From assembly GCA_014647715.1 (NCBI GenBank), contig BMPS01000013.1:1-64000 (forward strand): DNA of 64,000 bases. The letters run 5' to 3'. Below are positions 33,310 to 42,275 of the stretch, piece by piece. Below the pieces are notes generated by a model, which ran no database searches, was not told the origin of the DNA, and worked only from the letters and a program-made list of their open reading frames with translations. A program made the translations under genes and the position numbers. The DNA is from Streptomyces cinereus (GTDB lineage Bacteria > Pseudomonadota > Gammaproteobacteria > Pseudomonadales > Moraxellaceae). Position 1 is the first letter of the stretch; each line of letters begins with the position of its first letter.

Positions 33310-34891
33310 CAACCCTATGGAAAAAGCTATGATTACGTTGCAACCGATGATGTCTGCGCTATCGCTACCAGAAAGCGTGCGACAACTGTTAAACCCTGTC
33401 ATGAATCAACCATTTGGGCAGTTTGTGGTCGATAGCCGTCAAGTGGGTCAGGGCGATGTATTTGTATTGCTAAAGAGTCAAAACGCGACCGACAGCCTCG
33501 ATTTGGAAAAAGTTGCAGGTTATCTTACCCAAGTCGCAGACAAAGCGGCGTTTGTGTTGTCAGAAATTGATGTATCCGCGATCCAGTCGCAGTTTATGTT
33601 GCCTATTATTTGTTTGCCCACCATTCGTGATTTTTTAGGTTCTCTCATTCAAACCAGTTTGCAACAGCAACATCCCACCAAGTTACCGGCGGTCATCGCG
33701 GTGACAGGCACCAATGGCAAGACCACCGTAAGCCAACTGGTCGCCCAACTCATCAGTCAATCGGGCATCAAAACTGCGGTGATGGGCACGGCAGGTAATG
33801 GGGTTTTGCCAAATTTGACCCCAAGTACCCACACCACCCTAGAAGTCTTTAATCTGCAACATGCGATTGATGATTTTGCCAAGCAAGGCGTACAAGCCTT
33901 AGCCATTGAAGCCAGCTCTCACGGATTGCACCAGCAGCGGCTGCAAGGCGTACCTATCAACGTGGCGATATTTACCAATTTAAGTCGTGATCATCTCGAC
34001 TATCATACTGACATGGACGATTATGCGCGGGCGAAAGCGCGACTGTTTGATAAAGCACATTTTCCCACCCTCACTCACGCGATTATTAATTTAGATGATG
34101 AATTTAGTGAATTGATGATTGAGGCAGCCAACGCATCCCATTTAACCGTGTGGACGTATAGTTTGACCAATGACCAAGCCGATTTTTTTGCCAAGGCTAT
34201 CCTGCCTAGCTTGCAAGGGGGTGATTTGACCATTGCTCTTTCAAAAGCTGTCACGCCACAAGGTGAATTAAAGGTGAACAGTCCATTGTTAGGGCGATTT
34301 AATGTGGCCAATTTGCTCGCGAGTATTGCAGGCGCCTTCGCGTTATCACAAAGTGCTGCGATGGGATTGAGTATGGTGCAAATCCAAGCGGCAGTGCCAA
34401 CGCTTCGCGGTGCCACAGGTCGTATGGAGCGGGTGCCATCGACCAGTAGCTGTTTTATCGTGGATTATGCGCATACGCCAGATGCGCTAGAGCAGGTGTT
34501 GACCAGTTTAAAATCGCACTGTACGGGTGAGCTTTGGGCAGTATTTGGCTGTGGTGGCGACCGTGATAAGGGTAAACGTCCACTGATGGCGCAAGCAGGA
34601 CTGCGCCTAGCTGACAAAGTGATTTTGACTGCCGATAACCCACGCAGTGAAGACCCCAATGCGATTTTGAACGATATGCAAGCGGGCATGACTTGCCAGC
34701 AGCACTATCAAGCCATTATCGAGCCAGACCGTCAAAAGGCCATTGAATATGCGGTGCAACATGCGAAGCCTAGTGATATCGTGGTGATTGCAGGCAAAGG
34801 GCATGAGACTTATCAAGAAATCAAAGGGGTGCGCCACGATTTTGATGATAAAGTAGTGGTAAAAAATGCCATTGAAAAATTCGGCAAATAA
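33299..34891 (+). CDS. murE: UDP-MurNAc-tripeptide synthetase MurE
   Basis: MurE adds the third stem-peptide residue to UDP-MurNAc-L-Ala-D-Glu. The DNPR motif in LTADNPRSEDP marks the meso-diaminopimelate-adding type. Other signatures are the P-loop TGTNGKTTV, the TTLEVF and EASSHGL segments, the NLSRDHLDYH Mg site, and the KGHETYQ C-terminus. The start is uncertain: ATGs at 33299 (overlapping ftsI by 11 nt), 33317 and 33329 are all in frame and none has a strong Shine-Dalgarno sequence. From 33299 the protein has 530 residues, against 495 in E. coli. Confidence 0.95.
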   Translation: MTYNNPMEKAMITLQPMMSALSLPESVRQLLNPVMNQPFGQFVVDSRQVGQGDVFVLLKSQNATDSLDLEKVAGYLTQVADKAAFVLSEIDVSAIQSQFMLPIICLPTIRDFLGSLIQTSLQQQHPTKLPAVIAVTGTNGKTTVSQLVAQLISQSGIKTAVMGTAGNGVLPNLTPSTHTTLEVFNLQHAIDDFAKQGVQALAIEASSHGLHQQRLQGVPINVAIFTNLSRDHLDYHTDMDDYARAKARLFDKAHFPTLTHAIINLDDEFSELMIEAANASHLTVWTYSLTNDQADFFAKAILPSLQGGDLTIALSKAVTPQGELKVNSPLLGRFNVANLLASIAGAFALSQSAAMGLSMVQIQAAVPTLRGATGRMERVPSTSSCFIVDYAHTPDALEQVLTSLKSHCTGELWAVFGCGGDRDKGKRPLMAQAGLRLADKVILTADNPRSEDPNAILNDMQAGMTCQQHYQAIIEPDRQKAIEYAVQHAKPSDIVVIAGKGHETYQEIKGVRHDFDDKVVVKNAIEKFGK

Positions 34892-34905
34892 CTTAGCCTA
34901 GCATC

Positions 34906-35550
34906 ATGAAAAAAATCTACCTAATCCGTCATGCCCAAAGCGAGTCCAATGCAGGGCAAGCGGTGCGCCCCAATCATGCCATCAATCTTACTGACGTTGG
35001 CAAGACGCAAGCGCAAGCATTAGCGGATTGGCTCACTGACCATATCAGCGAGCCAGTCACCGAGATTTTTGTATCCCAGTATCTTCGCACCCAGCAAACG
35101 GCTCAGCCTTATCTACAACGCACTAAGCGTACAGCCACTGTCATCGACGAATTGCATGAATTTAACTTTTTGGATTTTGACACCATCAAGGATTTGTCAT
35201 TTGATGACATCCGTGTGATTGCCGATGATTTTTGGCAACAGCATTCTGCGCACCGAGCCAGTGAGGTGACGGACAGTTTTGAGCATTTCGTAGCGCGGGT
35301 ACAAAAGGTGCGCGCGTATTTTGATGCCTTGCCCGATGGCACCTATCTAGTATTTACTCATGGCATGTGGATTGGCATGGTTATCTGGCAACTGCTACTT
35401 GGTGATAGCCCGCGTCTATATAATATGAAAAAATTCCGTGAGTTTGAACTGGCAACGCGCCCCAAAAATTGCGAAGTGTTGTTGCTCGCTGCTGCAGGAA
35501 TCAAGAAAGTATGGGTGCGCAATGATGGGCAAGATGACGAGATTCGCTAG
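34906..35550 (+). CDS. Histidine phosphatase (phosphoglycerate mutase-like) family protein
   Basis: The 214-residue protein has the phosphohistidine signature LIRHAQSESN with His9, a second-arginine segment (SQYLRTQQTAQPYL) and the later catalytic histidine in FTHGMWIGM. It belongs to the broad branch-2 phosphatase/mutase superfamily, and its substrate cannot be assigned from sequence. It lies between murE and murF (14 and 65 bp spacers), where the usual gene order has nothing, so a role linked to cell-wall precursor metabolism is possible but unproven. Confidence 0.85.
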   Translation: MKKIYLIRHAQSESNAGQAVRPNHAINLTDVGKTQAQALADWLTDHISEPVTEIFVSQYLRTQQTAQPYLQRTKRTATVIDELHEFNFLDFDTIKDLSFDDIRVIADDFWQQHSAHRASEVTDSFEHFVARVQKVRAYFDALPDGTYLVFTHGMWIGMVIWQLLLGDSPRLYNMKKFREFELATRPKNCEVLLLAAAGIKKVWVRNDGQDDEIR

Positions 35551-35558
35551 TAGTAAAC

Positions 35559-35614
35559 TATAAAGAGAACCCAATAAAGAGACCCGAATAAAGAGACCCC
35601 AACAAAGAGACTAA
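35559..35614. repeat. 14-bp tandem repeat (4 units) abutting the murF start, with repeated SD-like motifs
   Basis: The units are TATAAAGAGAACCC, AATAAAGAGACCCG, AATAAAGAGACCCC and AACAAAGAGACTAA, followed by one A and the murF ATG. Every unit contains AAAGAGA, a weak Shine-Dalgarno-like core, and the last copy sits at ribosome-binding distance. The array fills almost the entire spacer after the preceding stop codon. Confidence 0.92.
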
Positions 35615-35615
35615 A

Positions 35616-37097
35616 ATGACTGCATATATTTGGCAATCTGCCAACTTAACCGAAGCTGTGAAAGACCTAAACCCAACCTTTCACAGTGATTTTACCCAGA
35701 CATCCACAAAAATTATCACCGATACCCGCAAAATTGAACAAGGCGATATCTTTTTAGCCATTAAAGGTGACAACTTTGACGGGCATGATTATGTAAAAAC
35801 TGCCAAAGATAAAGGCGCGGTCTTAGCGATTGTCAGTCGTGCAGTCGAAAGTGACTTGCCGCAACTTGTAGTGACTGACACAAAATTGGCACTCGGCAAA
35901 TTAGGTGCTTACCGCCGTGACCAACATCCCAATCTAAAAGTCGTCGCGATTACAGGCTCTAGCGGTAAAACCACTGCCAAAGAAATGCTTGGCAGTATTT
36001 TAAACCGTATTGCGCCGACACTTATCACTCGCGGCAATCTCAACAATGATTTGGGTGTGCCGATGATGCTACTAGAGCTGACCGATGCGCATCGTTACGC
36101 CGTCATGGAGCTTGGCGCCAATCATGTCGGAGAGATTGCTTATACCACCCAGCTTGTCAAACCCGATGTCGCTTGTGTGCTCAATATCGGCACAGCACAT
36201 TTGGGGGAGTTTGGCGGGCGTGATAATATCGCCAAGACCAAATCTGAGATTTATCAAGGATTAAGTAACACAGGTACAGCGATTGTGCCATTTGGTGATG
36301 ATTATTTTGATACGCTACTCAATAATGCCCAACAATTTACCCAAAATATTCTCACCTTTGGCGAGCGTGACGTGTCTTTGGCGGATGCTGGCGTGGATAT
36401 GCAACAAGCCAAAGAAATTGGCTTAACAGATGAAGATACGGTGCTACTGATGGGCGATGTGTTTGCCGATGATGTGGAAGTCGGTAATACCAGTACCTTT
36501 AGCCTAAATTTCAATTTTGAAATTGATGAAATCGAGAGTCAAAACGTCAGCTTAAACTTTGCAGGTGAACACAACATCAGCAATGCCTTAGCCGCCGCGG
36601 CCTGTGCGCAAGCCTTGGGGCTGTCGATTGATGATATCGCCAAAGGACTTGATGCTGCCAAACCTGCCAAAGGTCGACTCAATTTTATTGAGTTTGGCAA
36701 ACATACTTTAATTGATGACACTTATAATGCCAACCCTAGTGCCGTCGTTGCTGCCGCGCAAGTATTGGCTAGCCAAGGTGCGCCCACCATGTTGGTATTG
36801 GGCGATATTGGTGAGTTGGGTGACGCTGCGCAAGAGGAGCATCGCAAGCTCGGTGAGACTATCGCCGCATCGGGCGTGACTGCGCTGTATACGGTGGGGG
36901 AGTTAACGCCTGTTACCGTCGCTCAAGCGCAAGCATCCGGGATGCAAGCACAGGCTTACCCAGACAAAGCCACCCTACTTGCGGCGATCAAAGATAAGCT
37001 GGCGAGTAGTGATGACGCCTGGCATATCTTGTTTAAAGGCTCGCGCTATATGATGATGGAGCAGGTAATTGACGAGTTAACCCGTCAGCCATCCTAG
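35616..37097 (+). CDS. murF: UDP-MurNAc-tripeptide:D-Ala-D-Ala ligase MurF
   Basis: MurF adds D-Ala-D-Ala to complete the UDP-MurNAc-pentapeptide. The 493-residue protein has the ATP P-loop ITGSSGKTTAKE, NNDLGVP, the ELGANHVGEI segment, a carbamylated-lysine region, FAGEHNISNALAAAA, and the C-terminal DDTYNANPSAV motif. It starts at an ATG right after the 14-bp repeat array, which supplies the only SD-like sequence. A segment around residues 235-300 is rich in Asp/Glu and looks like an insertion relative to E. coli MurF (452 residues). Confidence 0.96.
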   Translation: MTAYIWQSANLTEAVKDLNPTFHSDFTQTSTKIITDTRKIEQGDIFLAIKGDNFDGHDYVKTAKDKGAVLAIVSRAVESDLPQLVVTDTKLALGKLGAYRRDQHPNLKVVAITGSSGKTTAKEMLGSILNRIAPTLITRGNLNNDLGVPMMLLELTDAHRYAVMELGANHVGEIAYTTQLVKPDVACVLNIGTAHLGEFGGRDNIAKTKSEIYQGLSNTGTAIVPFGDDYFDTLLNNAQQFTQNILTFGERDVSLADAGVDMQQAKEIGLTDEDTVLLMGDVFADDVEVGNTSTFSLNFNFEIDEIESQNVSLNFAGEHNISNALAAAACAQALGLSIDDIAKGLDAAKPAKGRLNFIEFGKHTLIDDTYNANPSAVVAAAQVLASQGAPTMLVLGDIGELGDAAQEEHRKLGETIAASGVTALYTVGELTPVTVAQAQASGMQAQAYPDKATLLAAIKDKLASSDDAWHILFKGSRYMMMEQVIDELTRQPS

Positions 37098-37115
37098 CTA
37101 AAAACAGAGCTTTTC

Positions 37116-37149
37116 ATCAGCCATTCGATAAAAATTGGCTGATTTTTTG
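37116..37149 (+). terminator. Intrinsic terminator after murF
   Basis: ATCAGCCA and TGGCTGAT pair around a 12-nt loop, followed by TTTTTT. Confidence 0.75.
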
Positions 37150-37319
37150 TGAATTTTTACTTAAAATAGTCAATTTTTTATGATGGGTTTTTGCTGATGA
37201 GTCAACGTGAGACAGTTTTTATAGACGGTTTTCACAGCAAGTTTTCATTTATCCTATCATGATAATGACAGGGACCTTAAGCCCCTGTTTATACCCAGAA
37301 CCCCCTAAGGAGTCCACTC

Positions 37320-38438
37320 GTGCTATTGTGGTTATTTGAATGGCTAAGCCAATTTTATTCCCCATTTTCGGCTGTGTCATCGCTGACCTTACGTGTTTTA
37401 TTAGCGGTGCTGACTGCGCTGGGTATCAGTATGGTGTTTGGTGGCCGCGTCATTGAACGGCTGCGGGCGCTCAAATATGGACAAGCCATTCGTAACGATG
37501 GTCCACAGAGTCACCTTGCCAAAACAGGCACACCCACCATGGGCGGGATTTTGATTTTGGGCAGTATTTTGGTGACCACGCTATTATGGGCGAATCTAAC
37601 CAACCCTTACGTATGGATTTTGATGGTGGTCTTGGTGATTTTTGGCGCCGTGGGCTGGGCAGATGACTGGCTAAAAATCAAATATAAAGACCCAAAAGGC
37701 TTGATTGCACGCAAAAAATATTTTTGGTTGTCGGTTGGCGCTTTATTTGTTGGTGTGTCCTTGTACTGGATTGCCAGTCAGCAGCCGCATGTGGCGACAG
37801 CTCACGCCATGCAAGATTTACTTATTCCGTTATTTAAAAACGTGTCAATTCCTTTCTCCGCTGTACCATTGGGTTTGGCGTTTATTATCTTTACTTATTT
37901 TGTGATTAATGGTACCTCAAATGCGGTCAACTTAACCGATGGTTTGGATGGTCTCGCCATTTTTCCTGTGGTGTTGGTGGCCGCAGGCTTAGGGGTGTTT
38001 GCTTATGTGTCAGGGGATTTTCGCTTTGCTGAATATCTCCACGTGCCCTATATTGCTTATAATAGCGATGTGACAGTGGTGTGTGGTGCCATGGTTGGGG
38101 CGGGCTTAGGGTTTTTATGGTTTAATGCCCATCCCGCCCAAGTGTTTATGGGCGATGTTGGTGCATTAGCCTTGGGTGCAATGCTCGGCACCATTGCTGT
38201 GATGACGCGTCAAGAGATTGTGCTGTTCATCATGGGTGGTTTATTTGTGGCAGAAGCCGTATCGGTCATGCTACAAGTAGGCTCTTACAAACTTCGTAAA
38301 AAACGCATCTTTCGCATGGCGCCGCTGCATCACCATTTTGAAGAAGGTGGCTGGAAAGAAACCCAAGTGGTTACCCGTTTTTGGATTATTACCATTGTCT
38401 TGGTTATTTTAGGGCTGATGACGTTGAAACTTCGCTAA
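37320..38438 (+). CDS. mraY: Phospho-MurNAc-pentapeptide transferase MraY
   Basis: MraY makes lipid I at the inner membrane by moving phospho-MurNAc-pentapeptide onto undecaprenyl phosphate. The start is GTG with CTAAGGAG at good spacing. The 372-residue protein has about ten membrane spans and the signature loops GTPTMGGIL, the acidic [28 protein letters not shown], and the histidine motif APLHHHFE. A terminator and a 222-bp gap separate it from murF, so it probably has its own promoter. murD, ftsW and murG do not follow as they do in E. coli. Confidence 0.97.
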   Translation: MLLWLFEWLSQFYSPFSAVSSLTLRVLLAVLTALGISMVFGGRVIERLRALKYGQAIRNDGPQSHLAKTGTPTMGGILILGSILVTTLLWANLTNPYVWILMVVLVIFGAVGWADDWLKIKYKDPKGLIARKKYFWLSVGALFVGVSLYWIASQQPHVATAHAMQDLLIPLFKNVSIPFSAVPLGLAFIIFTYFVINGTSNAVNLTDGLDGLAIFPVVLVAAGLGVFAYVSGDFRFAEYLHVPYIAYNSDVTVVCGAMVGAGLGFLWFNAHPAQVFMGDVGALALGAMLGTIAVMTRQEIVLFIMGGLFVAEAVSVMLQVGSYKLRKKRIFRMAPLHHHFEEGGWKETQVVTRFWIITIVLVILGLMTLKLR

Positions 38439-38505
38439 TTTTGCTACGTTCGCTAACGGCGCTTTGCATCAATTGGGTTTTTAACAGCTTTTTTGAGATA
38501 TTTTT

Positions 38506-39402
38506 ATGGTGGCATCCCCTTCGACATTTTCTGCAAATTTTCGCTGCCCGATTTGCCAAAGTCCGCTAAAGGTGGGTGAAAAAGTTTGGCAATGCACCGG
38601 TGAAAATGCGCAGCAGCGGCAACATAGCTTTGATGTCGCCAAACAAGGGTATGTGAATCTACTGCCGGTGCAAAATAAGCATAGCAAAAACCCCGGTGAT
38701 AGTGATGAGTCGATTATGGCGCGGCGTCGTTTTTTGCAAGCGGGGTTTTATCAGTCGCTGCAAGATGGGCTCTATGACTTTTGCAAAGGGCTATTATCCT
38801 CCCAACCATCGGTAAATTGGCTAGACATTGGCTGTGGCGAAGGATATTACACTGAGCGATTTTTACAGCTTAACCCAAGTAAATTAGTCGCGCTTGATAT
38901 TAGCAAACCTGCCGTACTTGCCACGGCCAAACGACTTAAACCAATTAGCACGACCACACAAAAATACTGCTTAGTGGCATCTGCTTCGCAAGTACCATTG
39001 GCCAGTCAGGCGGTAAGTATATTGACCAGTATTTTTAGCCCGATTTTGCCGGATGAGTTTCATCGGTTAGTCAGCGATCAGGGCTTTGTAGAGATTGCCA
39101 AGCCTGCCGTCAATCACTTGATTGAGATGCGTGATGGGCTATTTGAACAAATCGTGGCGCACGACTCAGACAAATTTATCGATGAATTAGCACCGTATTT
39201 TGAGTTGGTTAAGCAAACGCGGGTGGAAACCACGATTTCGCTTACCGCTACGCAGCTACAAGATTTATTGACGATGACGCCTTATGCATTTCGGGCGCAG
39301 CCAGCCAGACGTGAGGCACTAATCGACCGCTGCCAGCAAGCAGGGTCAATGAGCTTTACGACCGATTTTATGATTTATGGGTTTCAAAAAATTTGTCTGT
39401 AA
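38506..39402 (+). CDS. rlmA: 23S rRNA (guanine745-N1)-methyltransferase RlmA
   Basis: RlmA methylates G745 of 23S rRNA. The 298-residue protein has the N-terminal zinc ribbon (CPICQSPL, then the cysteine of WQCTGE and the histidine of HSFDVAKQGYVNLL). The Rossmann SAM site is WLDIGCGEGYYTE, and SIFSPILPDEFHRLV follows. These features match the RrmA/RlmA branch, not generic class I methyltransferases. It starts at an ATG 67 bp after mraY and is convergent with xerD. Confidence 0.9.
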   Translation: MVASPSTFSANFRCPICQSPLKVGEKVWQCTGENAQQRQHSFDVAKQGYVNLLPVQNKHSKNPGDSDESIMARRRFLQAGFYQSLQDGLYDFCKGLLSSQPSVNWLDIGCGEGYYTERFLQLNPSKLVALDISKPAVLATAKRLKPISTTTQKYCLVASASQVPLASQAVSILTSIFSPILPDEFHRLVSDQGFVEIAKPAVNHLIEMRDGLFEQIVAHDSDKFIDELAPYFELVKQTRVETTISLTATQLQDLLTMTPYAFRAQPARREALIDRCQQAGSMSFTTDFMIYGFQKICL

Positions 39403-39433
39403 AAAAAGCGCCCGTCAGTGGGCTATTTTTTTA
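39403..39433. terminator. Bidirectional terminator between rlmA and xerD
   Basis: GCCC and GGGC arms with a six-base loop are flanked by an A-run on the left and a T-run on the right, so it can act on both convergent genes. Confidence 0.7.
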
Positions 39434-39447
39434 CCTTATAAACAGCC

Positions 39448-40392
39448 TTAAGCGCGCGGATGATGCTGCTGATGTAGCTGTTGCAGTCTTGCCGTAGCCA
39501 CATGGGTATAGATTTGGGTGGTTGATAAATCACTGTGACCCAATAACATCTGTACACTGCGCAAGTCAGCGCCGTGATTGAGCAAATGGGTGGCAAAGGC
39601 ATGACGTAAGGTATGCGGAGAAATTTCACTTTCGATGCCGGCTTGCTTGGCGTAGCGTTTAATGACATACCAAAAGTTTTGGCGGGTCATGTAGCCGCCT
39701 TGTTGGGTCAAGAATACCGCTTGGCAGCGACTTTCTCGGCCATTTTTCATGATACATAATTGCGGTCGCGCCAGGGTCAAATAATCGGTCAATACATCAA
39801 TCGCCACTTCGCCAAGGGGTACCAGCCGAGTCTTATCACCTTTGCCGGTAACCTGTAACCAGCCAGCATTGAGATTGACTTCACTTAACGATAAATGAAT
39901 AAGCTCAGAGACACGTAGCCCGCAGGCATAGAGCACTTCAAACATGGCTTGGTCACGCATGCCCAATGGGGTCGATGTATCTGGGCTGGCAAGTAGGGCG
40001 TCGACATCACTTTCTGATAAATCTTTGGGCAGCGCACGTCCAAGTTTTGGGGTCTTGATATGCTCACACGGGTTGTCATCACGCTGATTGGCGTTGATTT
40101 GCCATAAAAAAAACTGTTTGAGCGATGATAAGGCACGCGCTTGGCTGCGCGCTGTTTTGCCTTGTTTATAGAGCGCCGCTAGGCAAGCCAACACGTCACT
40201 GGCGTCCCAACGGGTGATTGCTTTGCTACAGGTGGCTTCACACAGCATCAAGTCACGAATATAAGCATTGCGTGTATTGGTGGCAAGTCCTCGCGTTAGC
40301 AACTCTTGGCGAAACTGCTGAATATAACTGGGCTCATCATGAAGGTATAAGGCTTTGACTTGGCGAGGTTGGCGCGCGGCGACTTGGGACAT
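39448..40392 (-). CDS. xerD: Site-specific tyrosine recombinase XerD
   Basis: XerD acts with XerC and FtsK to resolve chromosome dimers at dif. The 314-residue protein has an N-terminal SAM-like core-binding domain (about residues 15-105) and the catalytic domain with the family residues. These are Arg in YACGLRVSELI, Lys in TGKGDKTR, HxxR in HTLRHAFATHLL, the second His in LLGHSDLSTTQ, and the nucleophile Tyr in IYTHV near residue 302. It could be confused with XerC; I favour XerD on general resemblance. It is the last gene of a minus-strand run behind tusA. Confidence 0.88.
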   Translation of the reverse strand: MSQVAARQPRQVKALYLHDEPSYIQQFRQELLTRGLATNTRNAYIRDLMLCEATCSKAITRWDASDVLACLAALYKQGKTARSQARALSSLKQFFLWQINANQRDDNPCEHIKTPKLGRALPKDLSESDVDALLASPDTSTPLGMRDQAMFEVLYACGLRVSELIHLSLSEVNLNAGWLQVTGKGDKTRLVPLGEVAIDVLTDYLTLARPQLCIMKNGRESRCQAVFLTQQGGYMTRQNFWYVIKRYAKQAGIESEISPHTLRHAFATHLLNHGADLRSVQMLLGHSDLSTTQIYTHVATARLQQLHQQHHPRA

Positions 40393-40428
40393 AAATGACT
40401 TGAAATCTCGAGATAAGGGGGCGTTTTT

Positions 40429-40701
40429 TTAACCAGCTTTTTTCTTAATCCAGTAATGATACACATTGGCATACGGATCAGGGTTTTGGTGTTGCTGCGG
40501 GTTGATGATGTCTTGCTGCTCGATAAGTTCATGCCCCAAATGACGACAAAAATTGGGGATATCGCGCGTGGTCGCAGGGTCAGTGGCGATGACGTGAATC
40601 ACTTCCCCTGACTGCGCTTTACGAACGGTTTTATGCAGCAGCATAATCGGCTCTGGGCAAATCAGCCCTTGGGTATCGAGTTGGTAATTGGCATCAGGCA
40701 T
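40429..40701 (-). CDS. tusA: Sulfur carrier protein TusA
   Basis: TusA carries persulfide sulfur from IscS towards tRNA thiolation and other sulfur acceptors. The 90-residue protein has the hallmark LDTQGLICPEPIM with the acceptor cysteine C15, followed by the usual alpha/beta fold (TVRKAQSGEVIHVIATDPATTRDIPNFC). The tail of about ten residues (YHYWIKKKAG) is typical. Its start overlaps the stop of the upstream membrane-protein gene by 8 nt, so translation is probably coupled. Confidence 0.93.
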   Translation of the reverse strand: MPDANYQLDTQGLICPEPIMLLHKTVRKAQSGEVIHVIATDPATTRDIPNFCRHLGHELIEQQDIINPQQHQNPDPYANVYHYWIKKKAG

Positions 40702-41146
40702 GTTGATTCTCTGTTTGTCGACTTTCTTGGATAAAATTAAAAAAACGGGTTAAATTGGCTTTAAACATAAACGCCACCCCAATCCAAGCGGCTAGGGCTA
40801 CATAGCTACTGATAACAAACAAGCCAAATCCCATACCAATACACAGCGCAAGCATGCTCGGCTGGCTTAAACGGTAACGGTATAAAATAAACGCCACATA
40901 GCAGGATAGCGGTATGGTCAGTCCAACAAGTCCGTAAGGCACCCAATGAAACAAAGTATAAATCGTTTGACTGTCCTTAAACTGTGACAAGCTCTTTAGG
41001 GTACCAAATAATAAAAATAGCGCAATTGCCAAATAAACCAGATAAATTGACCATTTGTTGAGTCGCTGTGCCTGTTCAATCAAACCAATAACAGGGGCAG
41101 AAAAGCCTTTGGTCATTGGCGTAGCAGGTGCATTTAATTGAGTCAT
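40694..41146 (-). CDS. Unrecognised three-span membrane protein
   Basis: I do not recognise this family. The 150-residue protein has a short hydrophilic N-terminus and three hydrophobic spans (about residues 34-50, 66-88 and 97-122). It ends in a basic/polar tail (FFNFIQESRQTENQ). There are no obvious catalytic or metal-binding motifs. It overlaps ruvX by 4 nt at its start and tusA by 8 nt at its end, so it is a fixed member of the ruvX-tusA transcript. Confidence 0.75.
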   Translation of the reverse strand: MTQLNAPATPMTKGFSAPVIGLIEQAQRLNKWSIYLVYLAIALFLLFGTLKSLSQFKDSQTIYTLFHWVPYGLVGLTIPLSCYVAFILYRYRLSQPSMLALCIGMGFGLFVISSYVALAAWIGVAFMFKANLTRFFNFIQESRQTENQHA

Positions 41147-41628
41147 GATAACAGCGCTCCTTCGCCACTTCTAAGCCAACTGCCAAGCATAATCGCTGAG
41201 GCGATGCTATCAATCGGCTCTTTGTCACTTTTGATTAGCCCATATTCCCAAGCCAAATTTTTGGCTTCACGGCTAGTTAAGCGTTCATCTGCTAAAATAA
41301 TCGGGCGTGGTCGATGCGCTTCTTCGAGCTGGTGCTTGAGCCTACGAGCAAATTTTTTGGCACGATTGCCAAGCTCAGATGCAGTGCCATCCATATTCAG
41401 CGGCAAACCGATGATGATGGTACTCACTTGCCATGACTCGATAATTTTTAGCAATTCATCCCAGTTGGGTTTGCCATTATCCATTTTAAATTGCATCAAC
41501 GGGCTTGCGGTCTGGGTTAAGGTATTGCCCAAGGCGATACCCATTTTTGCGATGCCAAAATCAAGCCCCATCACCGTTTCGATAGTGTGGGTGTGATGGG
41601 TATCTTGCGCCATAGTCAGGTTAAGCAT
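41143..41628 (-). CDS. ruvX: Putative pre-16S rRNA nuclease / Holliday junction resolvase RuvX (YqgF)
   Basis: RuvX (YqgF) is an RNase H-fold nuclease needed for 16S rRNA 5' maturation in E. coli. The 161-residue protein shows [16 protein letters not shown] with the first catalytic aspartate, [15 protein letters not shown], and DERLTSREA with the acidic pair. The ATG at 41628 overlaps the algH stop by 8 nt; an internal ATG at 41613 is an alternative five codons in. AlgH-RuvX adjacency (yqgE-yqgF) is widely conserved. Confidence 0.92.
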   Translation of the reverse strand: MLNLTMAQDTHHTHTIETVMGLDFGIAKMGIALGNTLTQTASPLMQFKMDNGKPNWDELLKIIESWQVSTIIIGLPLNMDGTASELGNRAKKFARRLKHQLEEAHRPRPIILADERLTSREAKNLAWEYGLIKSDKEPIDSIASAIMLGSWLRSGEGALLS

Positions 41629-42187
41629 GCCCGATATCCGTACTCAGTTTGTTAAAATCAACGCCCAACTGCTGAGCGGCGACTTGCCAGCGAGTCTGGT
41701 GGTCGATATCAAACAATAGCCCCATTGATGCTGGCAAAACAAACCAATCGCCTTGGTTGATTTCTTCTTCTAGCTGCCCTTTTCCCCAGCTGGCATGACC
41801 CAAACAAAGCTCAAAATGCTCAACGCCTTGACCATTAGCGATACTTTGTAAAATATCTTTGCTAGTGGTGATACAGACGTTTTCGGTGATGGCAAACGAA
41901 GATACCCAATCGGGCTGTCCCGTATGGAGCACAAACCCAACTTCCGGGTTCATAGGACCCCCATCTAAGGGTAATTTTCGGTGCAAGTCGGTGATGGTCA
42001 CATCAATATTTAATTCTTCAAACAGTTTGGCGACGTTGCTGGTTTCGATGGGTTTGTTAACTACCAGCCCTAACGTGCCTTGTTGGTCTTGACGGCAAAT
42101 ATAGACCAAAGATTGATAGAAAATCCCGCCGTCAATATTGGGCGAGGCTATCAAAAAGTGGTTGGTAAGATTTTGGTTTTTTGACAT
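41621..42187 (-). CDS. algH: AlgH/YqgE family (UPF0301) protein
   Basis: The 188-residue protein matches the UPF0301 family: [23 protein letters not shown] at the N-terminus, [12 protein letters not shown], the [13 protein letters not shown] segment and the [14 protein letters not shown] motif. AlgH was named for effects on alginate regulation in Pseudomonas, but its biochemical role is unknown. Gene order algH-ruvX with an 8-nt overlap agrees with the usual yqgE-yqgF pairing. A 16-bp tandem repeat array fills the spacer upstream. Confidence 0.92.
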   Translation of the reverse strand: MSKNQNLTNHFLIASPNIDGGIFYQSLVYICRQDQQGTLGLVVNKPIETSNVAKLFEELNIDVTITDLHRKLPLDGGPMNPEVGFVLHTGQPDWVSSFAITENVCITTSKDILQSIANGQGVEHFELCLGHASWGKGQLEEEINQGDWFVLPASMGLLFDIDHQTRWQVAAQQLGVDFNKLSTDIGHA

Positions 42188-42202
42188 TCAGTGGCATACC
42201 TA

Positions 42203-42266
42203 ATTAAAAGCGACATACATTAAAAACAATAAGCATTAAAAGCGATAAACATTAAAAGCGACAGGC
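42203..42266. repeat. 16-bp tandem repeat (4 units) between recN and algH
   Basis: The units are ATTAAAAGCGACATAC, ATTAAAAACAATAAGC, ATTAAAAGCGATAAAC and ATTAAAAGCGACAGGC. The array occupies most of the 88-bp spacer between recN and algH, both on the minus strand. Confidence 0.92.
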
Positions 42267-42275
42267 GATATTAAA

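Noticed and set aside
41138-41596. 152-codon plus-strand frame antisense to ruvX
   Set aside because: ruvX is supported by catalytic motifs and gene order; the antisense frame has Ser/Leu-rich shadow composition.
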